Positions 8,912 to 18,206 of a stretch of 64,000 bases of DNA are shown piece by piece. The position numbers and the translations under genes were made by a program. Location of the stretch: positions 24,403 to 88,402 of the IMG/VR virus record IMGVR_UViG_3300042463_000877, one strand, 5' to 3'. The notes under the pieces were generated by a model that worked only from the letters and a program-made list of their open reading frames with translations, searched no databases and was not told the DNA's origin. Each line of letters starts with the position of its first letter. The stretch's first letter is position 1. Source of the DNA: a virus.

Positions 8912-10672
8912 CTAATTTCTTTTGTTTATTAAATTTAGTATTTCTTCAACAACATCACCAGATTCTTGTAATTCATCTCCCATTACAGTACCAATAACTT
9001 TTTTCTTTTTATTTAGTATATCATAGATAACACCTTCAATTGTGTTTTCAAAAATTGGGTAATAAACAAGAACATTATTTTTCTGACCGTAACGATATGC
9101 TCTATCTTCTGCTTGAGCGTGTTCGGCTGGTACGAATGATAAATCATTCATTATTACAACTTCGGCAGCTGTTAAAGTAAGTCCAACACCGGCCGCTTTT
9201 AGGTTACCAACAAATACTTTAATTTTTTCATTTTCCTGGAATTGGTCAACAGCATACTGTCTTTGTACTTTATTACAACTACCATCAAGGTATACTGATT
9301 CTTTACCAAAGTGATTATGAATTAACTGCAACGTGTCTGTGAAATTTGTAAATATGATTACTTTTTTTCCTTGGTCTATAATGTTCTGTGCAAACTCAAT
9401 TGTATCTTTTACTTTTTCATTTGCAATTACTTTTCTTACTTTCATTAATTTTGAAAACTGAACGGTAAGTGAAGATGATTCTTCTTTTTTATTTTCTAAC
9501 CATTCGTAGTATTCCCCCATCAAATCTTTGTATTCTTTTGATGAAGTCCTTAGATAAACTGGTGTAATAATTTTATCTGGTAAATCTAAAACATTTTCTT
9601 TTAATCTTCTCAGAATTTGTTTTGAAGTTCTATCCCTTAATTCTTCTAGGTTTGACGCTCCAGTAACATTCCACACCTTTCTATTTCCAGCTCTAAACTG
9701 AAATCCTTGACAATAACGAATAGCATAAGCCATCCAGTTTTGTGCTACTGGACTTTCAATTATATTTAATAAGTTATAATAATTAATTGGTCTAGATGTC
9801 ATTGGTGTACCAGTTAACAACCAAACTCTTTTTATATTTTTTACAAAATCATTTATAAGTTTTGTTCTTTGAGCTTGAGCGTTAGAAACCATATGGGCTT
9901 CATCTAAAATCACAAGTTCAAACTTTGATTGTAATAATAATGAGTTTTCTTTATCTTCCTTACTGTGAAAGTTTTTTAATATATCATAGTTTACAATAAC
10001 AAAATCAGCTTCAGTTGAAAATTTTTTACCTTCAGCAATAAAACAGGTTCTATCTGAATAATTTGCAATTTCTCTTTCCCAGTTTATTTTAAGTGACGCT
10101 GGACAAACAATCAAAATTTTCTTTGCGCCAGTTTCTAAAGCAGCAATAATTGTTGAGGTTGTTTTACCAAGTCCCATATCATCAGCTAAAATAAATCTTC
10201 TGGAACCAACCAGTTTTTCTATAGCTTCTTTCTGGTGTGATAGGGGTGGTCTGTGTTCGTATTTAGAATAATCAATATTAACCTCATCCACAGTTTGTGA
10301 TTTAATTAAAGATGATTTGGGAACCCAAAATTCAGAAAGATTATCTTTTTCAAAAAACTTACCCCAGATATGATATGATTTATCTTTTTCAACAAGTAGT
10401 TTTTCAATATAAACTTTTTCTGGTGTTTCTAACAAATATCTTTCTTGTGCAAACTTTTTAGCAAAGTAAGGGTCAAGTTCAACCCACTTACGAGCAACCT
10501 TTGGTTTTGTATCAAAATACGTTACTACATATTCTGCTTGAGTCCTTGTTGGGTAAAACTTTTTATTAGTTTCTTTTTTGGTTTTCATATAAAGAATATG
10601 GTTATTACCTCCACTATATGAATCCAACAAATCGAGTGCTTTATGTTCTATTAATTGTTTTTGTAATTCCAA
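8912..10672 (-). CDS. SNF2-family (SMARCAL1-like) DNA helicase/translocase
   Basis: Superfamily 2 ATPase acting on DNA during repair, fork remodelling or recombination, a job done by UvsW in T4. Motifs: DDMGLGKTT (Walker A, near residue 162), VILDEAH (Walker B, near 252), WLLTGTP (motif III, near 280), GNLKAAGVGLTLT (motif V) and EDRAYRYGQ (motif VI, near 522). The RxxRxGQ ending is typical of SNF2 proteins rather than of UvsW. The listed start is a TTG at 10672, behind a TATTTATAA element; the first ATG is at 10588 (MKTKKET), so the N-terminus is uncertain by 28 residues. It is divergent from the structural gene at 10733. Confidence 0.9.
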   Translation of the reverse strand: MELQKQLIEHKALDLLDSYSGGNNHILYMKTKKETNKKFYPTRTQAEYVVTYFDTKPKVARKWVELDPYFAKKFAQERYLLETPEKVYIEKLLVEKDKSYHIWGKFFEKDNLSEFWVPKSSLIKSQTVDEVNIDYSKYEHRPPLSHQKEAIEKLVGSRRFILADDMGLGKTTSTIIAALETGAKKILIVCPASLKINWEREIANYSDRTCFIAEGKKFSTEADFVIVNYDILKNFHSKEDKENSLLLQSKFELVILDEAHMVSNAQAQRTKLINDFVKNIKRVWLLTGTPMTSRPINYYNLLNIIESPVAQNWMAYAIRYCQGFQFRAGNRKVWNVTGASNLEELRDRTSKQILRRLKENVLDLPDKIITPVYLRTSSKEYKDLMGEYYEWLENKKEESSSLTVQFSKLMKVRKVIANEKVKDTIEFAQNIIDQGKKVIIFTNFTDTLQLIHNHFGKESVYLDGSCNKVQRQYAVDQFQENEKIKVFVGNLKAAGVGLTLTAAEVVIMNDLSFVPAEHAQAEDRAYRYGQKNNVLVYYPIFENTIEGVIYDILNKKKKVIGTVMGDELQESGDVVEEILNLINKRN

Positions 10673-10709
10673 AATTGCAAGTTATAAATAAAAATAATAA
10701 TAAAAACAA

Positions 10710-10723
10710 TATTTATCAATAAA
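10710..10723 (+). promoter_or_regulatory. TATTTATMAATAAA motif, 9 nt before start
   Basis: TATTTATCAATAAA lies directly ahead of the ATG at 10733. It is one of many copies of a putative late-promoter or start-context motif. Confidence 0.55.
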
Positions 10724-10732
10724 TAATACAAA

Positions 10733-11245
10733 ATGCAAAATAGACTTCCAATAACAAGACTTGGTAAATTTTTTGGGGATAGTGATTTTAACCTTGAACT
10801 TGAGATGGGTCAAGAGTGGTTAATTGGTGATTTGAATTTTACTTGTGTTCTTTACAAAGTTGATAAAACAAAAACAAAAACTGATGATGTTTATGGTGAA
10901 ACTGTATCAGACGGTATTAAATTTTTACCACCAATCGAGTTTGGAGCATTTGTTCAAATTGCAACGCCAGAAAATAAAAATGTTGGTACTACTAAAAACG
11001 TACAACTTGAACCAGGTAATATAACAATATCTGTTTATTTAAAAACACTTGAGGAACTTGGAATAGACATTGACCTTGGTGACTATGTTGGGTACTACGA
11101 CACAGAAAATTTTGTAAGATACTATACGGTTGTTAATGACGGTAGGGTTGTATCTGATTTTAAACATACATATAAAGGATACAGACCTTTTTATAAAACA
11201 ATTGTTGCGGCACCAGTCGGACCTAACGAATTTAGAGCATTATAA
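10733..11245 (+). CDS. Putative neck/tail-junction structural protein (170 aa)
   Basis: First gene of the tail block; its stop at 11245 is 2 nt before the next ATG, so the two are translated together. The product is beta-rich, with no signal or membrane segment: MQNRLPITRLGKFFGDSDFN, then GFAVQ-like strands (IEFGAFVQIATPENK), LGDYVGYYDTENFVRYYTV, and a C-terminus VAAPVGPNEFRAL. I do not recognise a family. Position before the tail-completion candidate and the sheath suggests a neck, head-closure or tail-terminator partner; this is inference from gene order. Confidence 0.75.
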   Translation: MQNRLPITRLGKFFGDSDFNLELEMGQEWLIGDLNFTCVLYKVDKTKTKTDDVYGETVSDGIKFLPPIEFGAFVQIATPENKNVGTTKNVQLEPGNITISVYLKTLEELGIDIDLGDYVGYYDTENFVRYYTVVNDGRVVSDFKHTYKGYRPFYKTIVAAPVGPNEFRAL

Positions 11246-11247
11246 TA

Positions 11248-12285
11248 ATGGCATTACCAAAAAAAATAAAAAAATACATTCCGTTAACCGAATCTAAAAC
11301 TTTACTACCACGAAGAAGAGAACTTCGTGATATGATAGAAGCTGATGGAACATTCCTACCAAAAAGTTTATTACATGCTGATTTGGATAGGGGGTTTTTG
11401 GATTTTGTTCGTGATGAATTAAAATGTGTTGTTGAAGGAAAGACTATCCCAATGATAGATATTTTAATTACAACACAAAATTGGTCACAGTTTGTTGAAA
11501 CTTGGGATTTCCAAAACATCGACAAGAACACCGAACCACCTTTTATTACAGTAATTAGAACACCAGAAGTTAAATATGGTAACAACCCCTCAATAGTTTA
11601 TACAATACCTAATAGGAGATTGTATTTTTACGCTAAAGTACCAACTTGGGATGGAAACAAAAATGGTTACGACATTTATAAAATACCACAACCAGTACCA
11701 GTAGACATAACATACACTGTTGCAATTATCTGTAATAGAATGCGTGAAGTTAATAAATTTAACCAAATTGTTATTGAAAAATTTTCATCACTACAAGCTT
11801 ACCAAACTATTAAGGGACATTATATTCCAATTAAAATGAATAGTATTACAGATGAATCTGTTATGGATTTGGAAAAAAGAAAATATTATATTCAAAAATA
11901 CGAATTTACAATGATGGGGTTTTTAATAGATGAGGATCAATTTGAAGTAAGTCCAGCAATTACAAGGTCGTTTCAACTATTTGAAACTGAAACACCATAT
12001 AAAAAGAAAAGACAAAAAAGAGCACAACCACCAGAGCCAACAGTTTATGATGTTGTATTTCCTGTGACAAGTGATGAGGTTGAGGAACTGTTTAATTATA
12101 CGTTTAAAATGAGTCTAACACAATCAAATAACGTAAGTTCGTTTCAAGTCTATATTAATGGTGATTATTATGGAAATGATTTAACTGAAATACAAATTAA
12201 TACAAATGATACAATTTTGTTTCAAATTGTAAGATTAGATGCAACAAAAGTTGCAAGTTTAGTATATGTTGAAGCGTTAAATTAA
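11248..12285 (+). CDS. Tail completion / sheath stabiliser candidate (T4 gp15-like)
   Basis: 345 residues. The middle (PVPVDITYTVAIICNRMREV, VIEKFSSLQAYQTIKG, IQKYEFTMMGFLIDEDQFE) follows the order of T4 gp15: a beta-strand segment, an acidic helix, then a second strand with a Glu/Arg-rich turn. T4 gp15 caps the tail next to the sheath and tube, which fits the sheath gene immediately downstream. A C-terminal extension (about residues 260-345, after a KKKRQKRAQPPEP linker) has a small beta-domain not expected in gp15. The match is remote and by eye only. The stop shares a TTAA tetramer with the convergent gene at 12282. Confidence 0.6.
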   Translation: MALPKKIKKYIPLTESKTLLPRRRELRDMIEADGTFLPKSLLHADLDRGFLDFVRDELKCVVEGKTIPMIDILITTQNWSQFVETWDFQNIDKNTEPPFITVIRTPEVKYGNNPSIVYTIPNRRLYFYAKVPTWDGNKNGYDIYKIPQPVPVDITYTVAIICNRMREVNKFNQIVIEKFSSLQAYQTIKGHYIPIKMNSITDESVMDLEKRKYYIQKYEFTMMGFLIDEDQFEVSPAITRSFQLFETETPYKKKRQKRAQPPEPTVYDVVFPVTSDEVEELFNYTFKMSLTQSNNVSSFQVYINGDYYGNDLTEIQINTNDTILFQIVRLDATKVASLVYVEALN

Positions 12286-12446
12286 TCTTCGCCATATATA
12301 TCTTTTTTTTCTTTACATTTTTCTAAAATAAGACCTTCCAAAAACTTATACATTTTTAGTCCACGTTTATCACAATATTTTTTTAAGACATCGTGAACGT
12401 CTTTATCAATCTTTAAATTTTTAATCTTTTTTTGTTGTTCTGACAT
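12282..12446 (-). CDS. Small ribbon-helix-helix-like DNA-binding protein
   Basis: 54 residues from ATG 12446 (MSEQQKKIKNLKIDKDVHDV); a longer 65-residue version from 12479 adds a hydrophobic leader (MVCFFSTFFLP) and is less likely. KNLKIDKDVHDVLKKYC followed by a second helix (MYKFLEGLILEKC) fits the beta-strand/helix/helix pattern of MetJ/Arc-type repressors. It is the only minus-strand gene in this tail block and overlaps the stop of its convergent neighbour. It may be a transcriptional regulator, but its target is unknown. Confidence 0.65.
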   Translation of the reverse strand: MSEQQKKIKNLKIDKDVHDVLKKYCDKRGLKMYKFLEGLILEKCKEKKDIYGED

Positions 12447-12564
12447 AGGTAGAAAAAAGGTAGAAAAAAAACATACCAAAATATAAATAGTTTATAATAA
12501 GTAAAGTTTTTAGTAAAAAGGCTAATATTTATATTAAAATAAATGAATAAATTAAAAAAAGACA

Positions 12565-15500
12565 ATGGCTACTAATAGTAAAGTTTTTGTATCACCAGGA
12601 GTTTATACATCAGAAGTTGATTTGAGTTTTGTTGCTCAAAGCGTTGGTGTTACAACTCTAGGAATTGCCGGAGAAACAATTAAAGGTCCAGCATTTGAAC
12701 CTATCTTTGTTAGAAACTACGATGAATTCCAACAGTATTTTGGTGGGACATCACCAGAAAAATTTGTAAACACACAGATTCCTAAATATGAATCTGCTTA
12801 TATTGCTAAGGCATATTTACAACAATCAAATCAATTATTTGTCACCAGAATTTTAGGATTATCTGGTTATGATGCTGGACCTTCTTGGTCTATATTAACT
12901 AAAGCAAACTTAGACCCAAAAACTTTAGATTATTGGTGTTTAAGTGCTGGTACCGTTTTGTGTGAACCGGCTTGCGTTATTAAAAAAGAATTACCATTTA
13001 CAGTAAAATTTAGCGCTTGTACATTAAATACTGGTTTTGTTTCATACACAACAAGTTTTCCAAGCGACATTCAAAACATCTTAACTTCTTCTTATGAAGA
13101 ATTTGATGGAGATTTATCAACACTACAAACACAAATTAATGCTTTAATTTCTGATGTAATAAATAGTAGTAACCCAACTGCAGCACAGAATAATTTTATT
13201 AGATATTTTGGTTCTGTTCCACAAGCAGATTATAATAGTTTATTTGCTGGTGGTTACACAGCTGAAACAAACGTATTTGCGGTTGACAATTTACAGCAAA
13301 CAAATGTTTATACAAGTTTAAGTAACCCACTTAATAATCCTTTTTTATTAACAACAACTACAACAACTGGGAATTTTGGTCCTTATAATTTAGTTGTTAG
13401 TGTTGCACCAGGTTCAATTGTTGTACAGTTTTGTTTATCTTCAACATTACCAGTACCAAATGATGTAACATTATCCTTTGATGCAACAATAGATGTAACA
13501 AGTGGATTACCAATATTAATTAGTGATTCTGTAACAATCGAAGCTGGTGAAGTTAGTGGTTGTACTATTGTTAGTTTCCCTAATGATGATTATCAAAGAT
13601 TAGCTGGTACAGGGTCTTTAAGTAATTTAGTTTCGAGTGACCCTACTGAATTAGACCCTAATGACGTTACAATTACACTTCAGTTTGTTTGTGACCCAAT
13701 TTTACCAGTAACCACTACAACAACAGTACCACCAATACCAAATGTATGTTTTACAGGTTCTGTAGTTGGTATGATTTATTATTATACTGGTTCATCATTT
13801 ACTGAATACGATGATTTAGTTGTTACAACTTTACGCTCAAGAGGTATTTCACCATATTCTGACGGAACAAATCCAATTTATGAAGTTACTGGTGTAACTG
13901 ATGTAACAATTGATATGACTGGTCAATATAGTGGTGTTCTTAAAAATCCATTCTTACCATTTAGTGTTGGAGTCACTAACTATGATGGTAAAGAATTTGA
14001 TTTTGAAGTTTCACTATCGAATAGTGACGCTAAAAATATTAACAAAGTATTTGGTCGCGGTAATTTTGAAAAACCTAGAACTCAAGTTCCATTAATGGTT
14101 GAAGAATCATATTTAAATTTACTTAACTACGCTTGGAGTAAAGGATATATTAGAGGTTTAAATGCCGAACTAGTTGTTAGTGAAGGTGCTCAAAGTAATG
14201 ATTTAAACAGTATTGGATACTATTTAGAAAGATTCCAATCACCAAGTACACCTTGGGTTGTATCAGAATTAAGAGGTACAAAAGTTTATAACTTATTTAA
14301 ACTATATACAATTTCTGATGGTAATAGTGCTAACACAGAAGTTAAAATATCATTTACTGACTTATCATTTAATAACGAAACGTTTACTGTTTTAATTAGA
14401 GATTATTTTGATACGGATGCTAATCCAGTTGTGTTAGAAAAATTCACAAACTGTTCTATGAATCCACAAGAAAACAATTTTATTGCTAAAAAAATTGGTA
14501 CATTAGATGGTGAATATGAATTGAAATCTAGATACGTTCTTGTTGAGATTAACGAAGATGCTCCGATAGATGCAATTCCTTGTGGTTTTGAAGGTTATAC
14601 ATTTAGAGAGTATCCAGGCGGAAAATCACCATTCCCAGTTTATAAAACTAAATATTTCACACCAGGTGAATTAGTGTTTAACCCTCCTTTTGGTTTATCT
14701 AGTGGTGGTGACGATGCTTTCACAAGTCCTGGAGATAATGTTAGAAGAACATATTTAGGTTTAGGTTCTTACTGGGGTTATGATACTGACTTTTTCCAAT
14801 ATAAAGGAAAAAGAAAACCATTTAACTTATGTACTGGAGAACCATTTGATTGGGATTTCAAAACCAAAGGTTTCCATATGGACCAACTTGCTAGTGGAAT
14901 TACAATTTCAGGAGCATTTGCTTCAAGCGGTACTTCGGCTTTTGAAGTTGGTGATGCCACATTCTCTTCAGAACCTACAGACCCAACTGATCCTTACTAC
15001 AGATTAAACGCTAGAAAATTCACAGTCATGGTTTATGGTGGATTTGACGGTTGGGATATCTATAGAGAATACAGAACAAATGCCGATAAATATACTTTAG
15101 GTAGAGCAGGATTCTTAAATGGTGCTTGTTCATCTTTAAGATATCCAAAAGGTAAAGGAAATGGATTGTTTAAACAAATTGCAATCGGTGATGGAAGTGT
15201 TGAATATGGTAATACAGATTATTATGCTTACTTATTAGGTATTAGAACATTTGCCAACCCAGAAGCCGTAAATATCAATATATTAACAACACCAGGTATT
15301 GATTTGTATAATAATAATAATCTTGTTGAAGCAACAATTGATATGGTTGAAAATGAAAGAGCAGATTCACTTTATATTACAACAATGCCAGATTACCAAA
15401 TGTTTGTTGCAACAACAACTGAAGGTGATAACTTTATCTATCCACAAGAAGCTGTTGATTTGTTAGAAGAAACAGGAATTGATTCTAACTATACCGCAAC

Positions 15501-16104
15501 TTATTATCCTTGGGTATTAACAAGAGATAGTGTAAACAACACACAGATTTATATTCCAGCAACGGCTGAGGTTACAAGAAACTTGGCACTTACTGATAAT
15601 ATTGCATTCCCTTGGTTTGCGGCAGCAGGTTATACTCGTGGTATTGTAAACTCAATTAAAGCTCGTAAGAAGTTAACACAAGAAGACAGAGACGTTCTTT
15701 ATCTTGGAAGAATTAACCCAATTGCTACGTTTGCTGATGTAGGTACAGTAATCTGGGGTAACAAAACACTTCAAGTAAGAGAATCAGCACTTGATAGAAT
15801 CAACGTAAGAAGATTGTTGTTACAAGCGCGTAAGTTAATTTCTGCTGTGTCTGTAAGATTATTGTTTGATCAAAACGACCAACAAGTAAGACAAGACTTC
15901 TTAAATGCGGTTAACCCAATTTTAGATTCAATAAGAAGAGATAGAGGTTTATATGATTTCCGAGTAACAGTTTCTAACGACACTGAAGATTTGGATAAAA
16001 ATCAAATGGTAGGTAAAATCTACATTAAACCAACTAAGTCTTTAGAATTTATTGATATCACATTCTACATTACACCAACTGGTGCGTCGTTTGATGATGT
16101 ATAA
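12565..16104 (+). CDS. 18: Contractile tail sheath protein (T4 gp18-like, enlarged)
   Basis: The N-terminus (VSPGVYTSEVDLSFVAQSVG) and IKGPAFEPIFVRNYDEFQQYFG are the classic sheath opening. The C-terminus has GRINPIATFADVGTVIWGNKT, INVRRLLLQARKLISAVSVR and a final KSLEFIDITFYITPTG, the conserved core that polymerises around the tube. At 1179 residues it is far longer than T4 gp18 (659 aa). The extra length lies in central insertions, including a beta-sandwich-like stretch at about residues 257-390 bracketed by poly-Thr linkers (LLTTTTTTG and VTTTTTVPP). A hairpin terminator follows. The tube gene lies about 1.5 kb downstream, separated by two small cargo-like genes. Confidence 0.95.
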   Translation: MATNSKVFVSPGVYTSEVDLSFVAQSVGVTTLGIAGETIKGPAFEPIFVRNYDEFQQYFGGTSPEKFVNTQIPKYESAYIAKAYLQQSNQLFVTRILGLSGYDAGPSWSILTKANLDPKTLDYWCLSAGTVLCEPACVIKKELPFTVKFSACTLNTGFVSYTTSFPSDIQNILTSSYEEFDGDLSTLQTQINALISDVINSSNPTAAQNNFIRYFGSVPQADYNSLFAGGYTAETNVFAVDNLQQTNVYTSLSNPLNNPFLLTTTTTTGNFGPYNLVVSVAPGSIVVQFCLSSTLPVPNDVTLSFDATIDVTSGLPILISDSVTIEAGEVSGCTIVSFPNDDYQRLAGTGSLSNLVSSDPTELDPNDVTITLQFVCDPILPVTTTTTVPPIPNVCFTGSVVGMIYYYTGSSFTEYDDLVVTTLRSRGISPYSDGTNPIYEVTGVTDVTIDMTGQYSGVLKNPFLPFSVGVTNYDGKEFDFEVSLSNSDAKNINKVFGRGNFEKPRTQVPLMVEESYLNLLNYAWSKGYIRGLNAELVVSEGAQSNDLNSIGYYLERFQSPSTPWVVSELRGTKVYNLFKLYTISDGNSANTEVKISFTDLSFNNETFTVLIRDYFDTDANPVVLEKFTNCSMNPQENNFIAKKIGTLDGEYELKSRYVLVEINEDAPIDAIPCGFEGYTFREYPGGKSPFPVYKTKYFTPGELVFNPPFGLSSGGDDAFTSPGDNVRRTYLGLGSYWGYDTDFFQYKGKRKPFNLCTGEPFDWDFKTKGFHMDQLASGITISGAFASSGTSAFEVGDATFSSEPTDPTDPYYRLNARKFTVMVYGGFDGWDIYREYRTNADKYTLGRAGFLNGACSSLRYPKGKGNGLFKQIAIGDGSVEYGNTDYYAYLLGIRTFANPEAVNINILTTPGIDLYNNNNLVEATIDMVENERADSLYITTMPDYQMFVATTTEGDNFIYPQEAVDLLEETGIDSNYTATYYPWVLTRDSVNNTQIYIPATAEVTRNLALTDNIAFPWFAAAGYTRGIVNSIKARKKLTQEDRDVLYLGRINPIATFADVGTVIWGNKTLQVRESALDRINVRRLLLQARKLISAVSVRLLFDQNDQQVRQDFLNAVNPILDSIRRDRGLYDFRVTVSNDTEDLDKNQMVGKIYIKPTKSLEFIDITFYITPTGASFDDV

Positions 16105-16127
16105 TAAATTAAAGATTATTATAAAGT

Positions 16128-16152
16128 GGGGGTCAATGACCCCCTTTTTTTT
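16128..16152 (+). terminator. Terminator after tail sheath gene
   Basis: GGGGGTC (16128-16134) pairs with GACCCCC (16138-16144) with a 3-nt loop, followed by eight T residues. Confidence 0.88.
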
Positions 16153-16162
16153 ATTAATAATA

Positions 16163-16178
16163 TATTTATAAAAATAAA
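16163..16178 (+). promoter_or_regulatory. TATTTATA-type motif before Cys-rich gene
   Basis: TATTTATAAAAATAAA ends 8 nt before the ATG at 16187 and lies just downstream of the sheath terminator, so the gene needs its own promoter. Confidence 0.5.
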
Positions 16179-16186
16179 TTAATACT

Positions 16187-16549
16187 ATGAAAAAAATCAT
16201 AAGACTAACAGAATCAGATTTAACAAAAATTGTAAAAGGAGTTCTAATAAGTGAATCAAACGATAACATTAATAAAATAAAAGAATTAAATAAAAAATAC
16301 CCAGGTGAAAAAAATGCTGAATGGTGTGCTTATGCTGTTTTGGACGGTAATCTCAGAAACTGTTACATAAAGAATTGTTTGGGTCTTGAAGATAAGTATT
16401 GTAAAAACGCTAAAAATTGCCCTAGTTGTTTTAGTGAAGAATTTATTCTAACACATACTAAAGTTTTAAGTTGTGTTACAGCTTGTGTTACAACAGGAAA
16501 ATATGACGATATGAATTGTGGTGATTATGAAGGTAATTTTTATTGTTAA
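16187..16549 (+). CDS. Cys-rich small protein with N-terminal cargo-like tag
   Basis: 120 residues. The N-terminus (KKIIRLTESDLTKIVKG) is an amphipathic tag shared with the protein at 42949, followed by LISE-S at 20-24, which fits an (I/L)xE prohead-protease-type site. The rest has ten Cys residues (WCAY, NCYIKNC, KNCPSC, CVTAC, MNC and a terminal C), suggesting disulfides or metal binding. No signal peptide is seen. I do not recognise a family. It sits between sheath and tube but has its own promoter-like motif and follows a terminator, so it is probably not a tail part. Packaging in the head is inferred only from the tag. Confidence 0.75.
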   Translation: MKKIIRLTESDLTKIVKGVLISESNDNINKIKELNKKYPGEKNAEWCAYAVLDGNLRNCYIKNCLGLEDKYCKNAKNCPSCFSEEFILTHTKVLSCVTACVTTGKYDDMNCGDYEGNFYC

Positions 16550-16578
16550 TAAAATTATTTAATGTAATATTTATTACT

Positions 16579-17547
16579 ATGAATTATAAAAAATTAGTAA
16601 AAGATATTATTCTTGAAATTGCTGTAGATAGGAGATTAAGATTATATGGTTTTGACTGGGACGACAATATTTTGGAAATGCCTACTAAGATTTATTTAAA
16701 AAGTGATGAAGGTAGCGTTGTTGGAATGTCTACTGAAGACTTTGCAAACTATAGATCACAAATAGGTTCAAAACCTTTTAAATATAAAAAACACATAATT
16801 GTTGGTTTTGATGACGATGCTTTTAGGGATTTTAGAAGACCAGATACTTTTTTAAGAGATACAAAAAAAGCAATATTAAAAAATAAAACAGCACCAAGTT
16901 TTAAAAAATTTAAAGAAAATTTAATTTACGCAAATCCGTTTTCAATAATTACAGCAAGAGGACACGACCCGAAAGTAATTAGAAAAGGTGTTAGAATGTT
17001 TGTTGATTATGTTTTCGAACCAGAGGAAAAAGAAAAAATGGTTAAAAACATTATTTCAACGTTTAAACATGAAGAATTATTTAGTAAAGATTTTATAACA
17101 AAATTAAATAGACTTAATCAAGACCAATTAATTGATTTATATCTTGATGAAAAAGGTGATTATTATCCAGTATCGTCAGAAGAATTTGGAGAAAAATTTG
17201 GTTTGGACACAAGTGGGGGTGCGGCAAATCCTGAACACGCAAAAAAAGTAGCACTTTTAGATTTTGTTAACAAATACGATGAATTAATTAGAAGCGGGAA
17301 ATATGTTAGTGCTTCATTAGGTTTTTCAGATGACGACCCAAGAAATGTTAAAGCAATGGTGGAGTTTATTCAAGATGAGTTATCTAAAATGTATCCAGAT
17401 ATAAAATTTAGAGTTTATGATACTTCAGAAGGAGGATATAAACAAATTAAAATAGAAACTGAAAACAATCAAGAAAATAAAAATGAAGATGAATTAATGT
17501 TAGAAAGTGTTATTAATAGGATAATATTTAAAATTAAATCAAAGTAA
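16579..17547 (+). CDS. HAD-superfamily phosphatase-like protein
   Basis: 322 residues from ATG 16579, which follows a TATTTATTA element; a longer TTG start at 16543 overlaps the previous gene and is less likely. HAD motifs: I, LYGFDWDDNIL (nucleophile Asp near residue 20); II, SIITARG (Thr near 128); IV, GFSDDDPRNV (acidic pair near 254). Substrate is unknown; nucleotide or polynucleotide-end phosphatases are possible. The N-terminus (MNYKKLVKDIILEIAV) is a short amphipathic helix with an ILE-I site, resembling the tagged genes nearby. The C-terminal 20 residues are helical and charged (ELMLESVINRIIFKIKSK). Confidence 0.75.
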   Translation: MNYKKLVKDIILEIAVDRRLRLYGFDWDDNILEMPTKIYLKSDEGSVVGMSTEDFANYRSQIGSKPFKYKKHIIVGFDDDAFRDFRRPDTFLRDTKKAILKNKTAPSFKKFKENLIYANPFSIITARGHDPKVIRKGVRMFVDYVFEPEEKEKMVKNIISTFKHEELFSKDFITKLNRLNQDQLIDLYLDEKGDYYPVSSEEFGEKFGLDTSGGAANPEHAKKVALLDFVNKYDELIRSGKYVSASLGFSDDDPRNVKAMVEFIQDELSKMYPDIKFRVYDTSEGGYKQIKIETENNQENKNEDELMLESVINRIIFKIKSK

Positions 17548-17571
17548 ATAGAAAAATTTTTCATAAGCATA

Positions 17572-17585
17572 TATTTATCAATAAA
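17572..17585 (+). promoter_or_regulatory. TATTTATMAATAAA motif before tail tube gene
   Basis: TATTTATCAATAAA ends 32 nt before the tube ATG, the longest gap among the copies listed here. Confidence 0.55.
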
Positions 17586-17617
17586 GAAAAATAAACATTA
17601 AAAAAAAATAAAAAATT

Positions 17618-18106
17618 ATGGCTGATTTATTAATGAAAATGCCAGTTCCGTACGAACCGAAAAGACAGAATAGGTTTATCGTTAGGTTTCCTTCAAGTTT
17701 GGGGATTAACGAATGGTTTGTTGAAAGTGCATCAAGACCGTCAATTAAAGTAGGTTCAACAGAAATCCAATTTCTAAACACTTCAACTTATGTTGCTGGT
17801 AGATTTAACTGGGACCCAATTACAGTTAAATTTAGAGATCCAATTGGACCTTCAGCATCACAAGCTCTAATGGAATGGATGCGTCTATGTGCTGAATCTG
17901 TTACTGGTCGTATGGGTTATGCCGCTGGTTACAAAAAGAATGTAGATTTGGAAATGTTAGATCCAACTGGAGTTGTTGTAGAAAAATGGATTTTAGAAGG
18001 TACATTTATGACAGATTTAAATTTTGGTTCTTTATCATATTCACAAGATGCAATAGCTGATATTTCAGCAACACTTCGTATGGACCGTTGTATACTCGTG
18101 TACTGA
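17618..18106 (+). CDS. 19: Tail tube protein (T4 gp19-like)
   Basis: 162 residues, the same size as T4 gp19 (163 aa). It forms the inner tube through which DNA passes. Features: PYEPKRQNRFIVRFPSSLGI at the N-terminus, FVESASRPSI, FNWDPITVKFRDPIGPSAS, and MLDPTGVVVEKWILEG in the C-terminal half, all typical of gp19-type tube subunits. It ends in beta strands (ADISATLRMDRCILVY). A strong terminator follows, so it can be expressed apart from the tape-measure unit, consistent with the high copy number of tubes. Confidence 0.93.
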   Translation: MADLLMKMPVPYEPKRQNRFIVRFPSSLGINEWFVESASRPSIKVGSTEIQFLNTSTYVAGRFNWDPITVKFRDPIGPSASQALMEWMRLCAESVTGRMGYAAGYKKNVDLEMLDPTGVVVEKWILEGTFMTDLNFGSLSYSQDAIADISATLRMDRCILVY

Positions 18107-18128
18107 TTTACTTCAAATATTATTTACT

Positions 18129-18160
18129 ACCCACATAATTTTAGGTTATGTGGGTTTTTT
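18129..18160 (+). terminator. Terminator after tail tube gene
   Basis: ACCCACATAA (18129-18138) pairs perfectly with TTATGTGGGT (18146-18155), followed by T6. Confidence 0.9.
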
Positions 18161-18206
18161 ATTTACAAAAAACATAAGTAAGATATTTTTATAATAAAAA
18201 AAGAAT

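Noticed and set aside
11280-11310. LTES in the N-terminus of the gp15-like protein as a cargo tag
   Set aside because: The downstream residues (KTLLPRRRE) do not follow LxxI(I/V), and the protein is a tail component by position.
16543-16578. TTG start adding MLIKLFNVIFIT to the HAD-like protein
   Set aside because: Overlaps the upstream gene; ATG 16579 has the TATTTATTA context.
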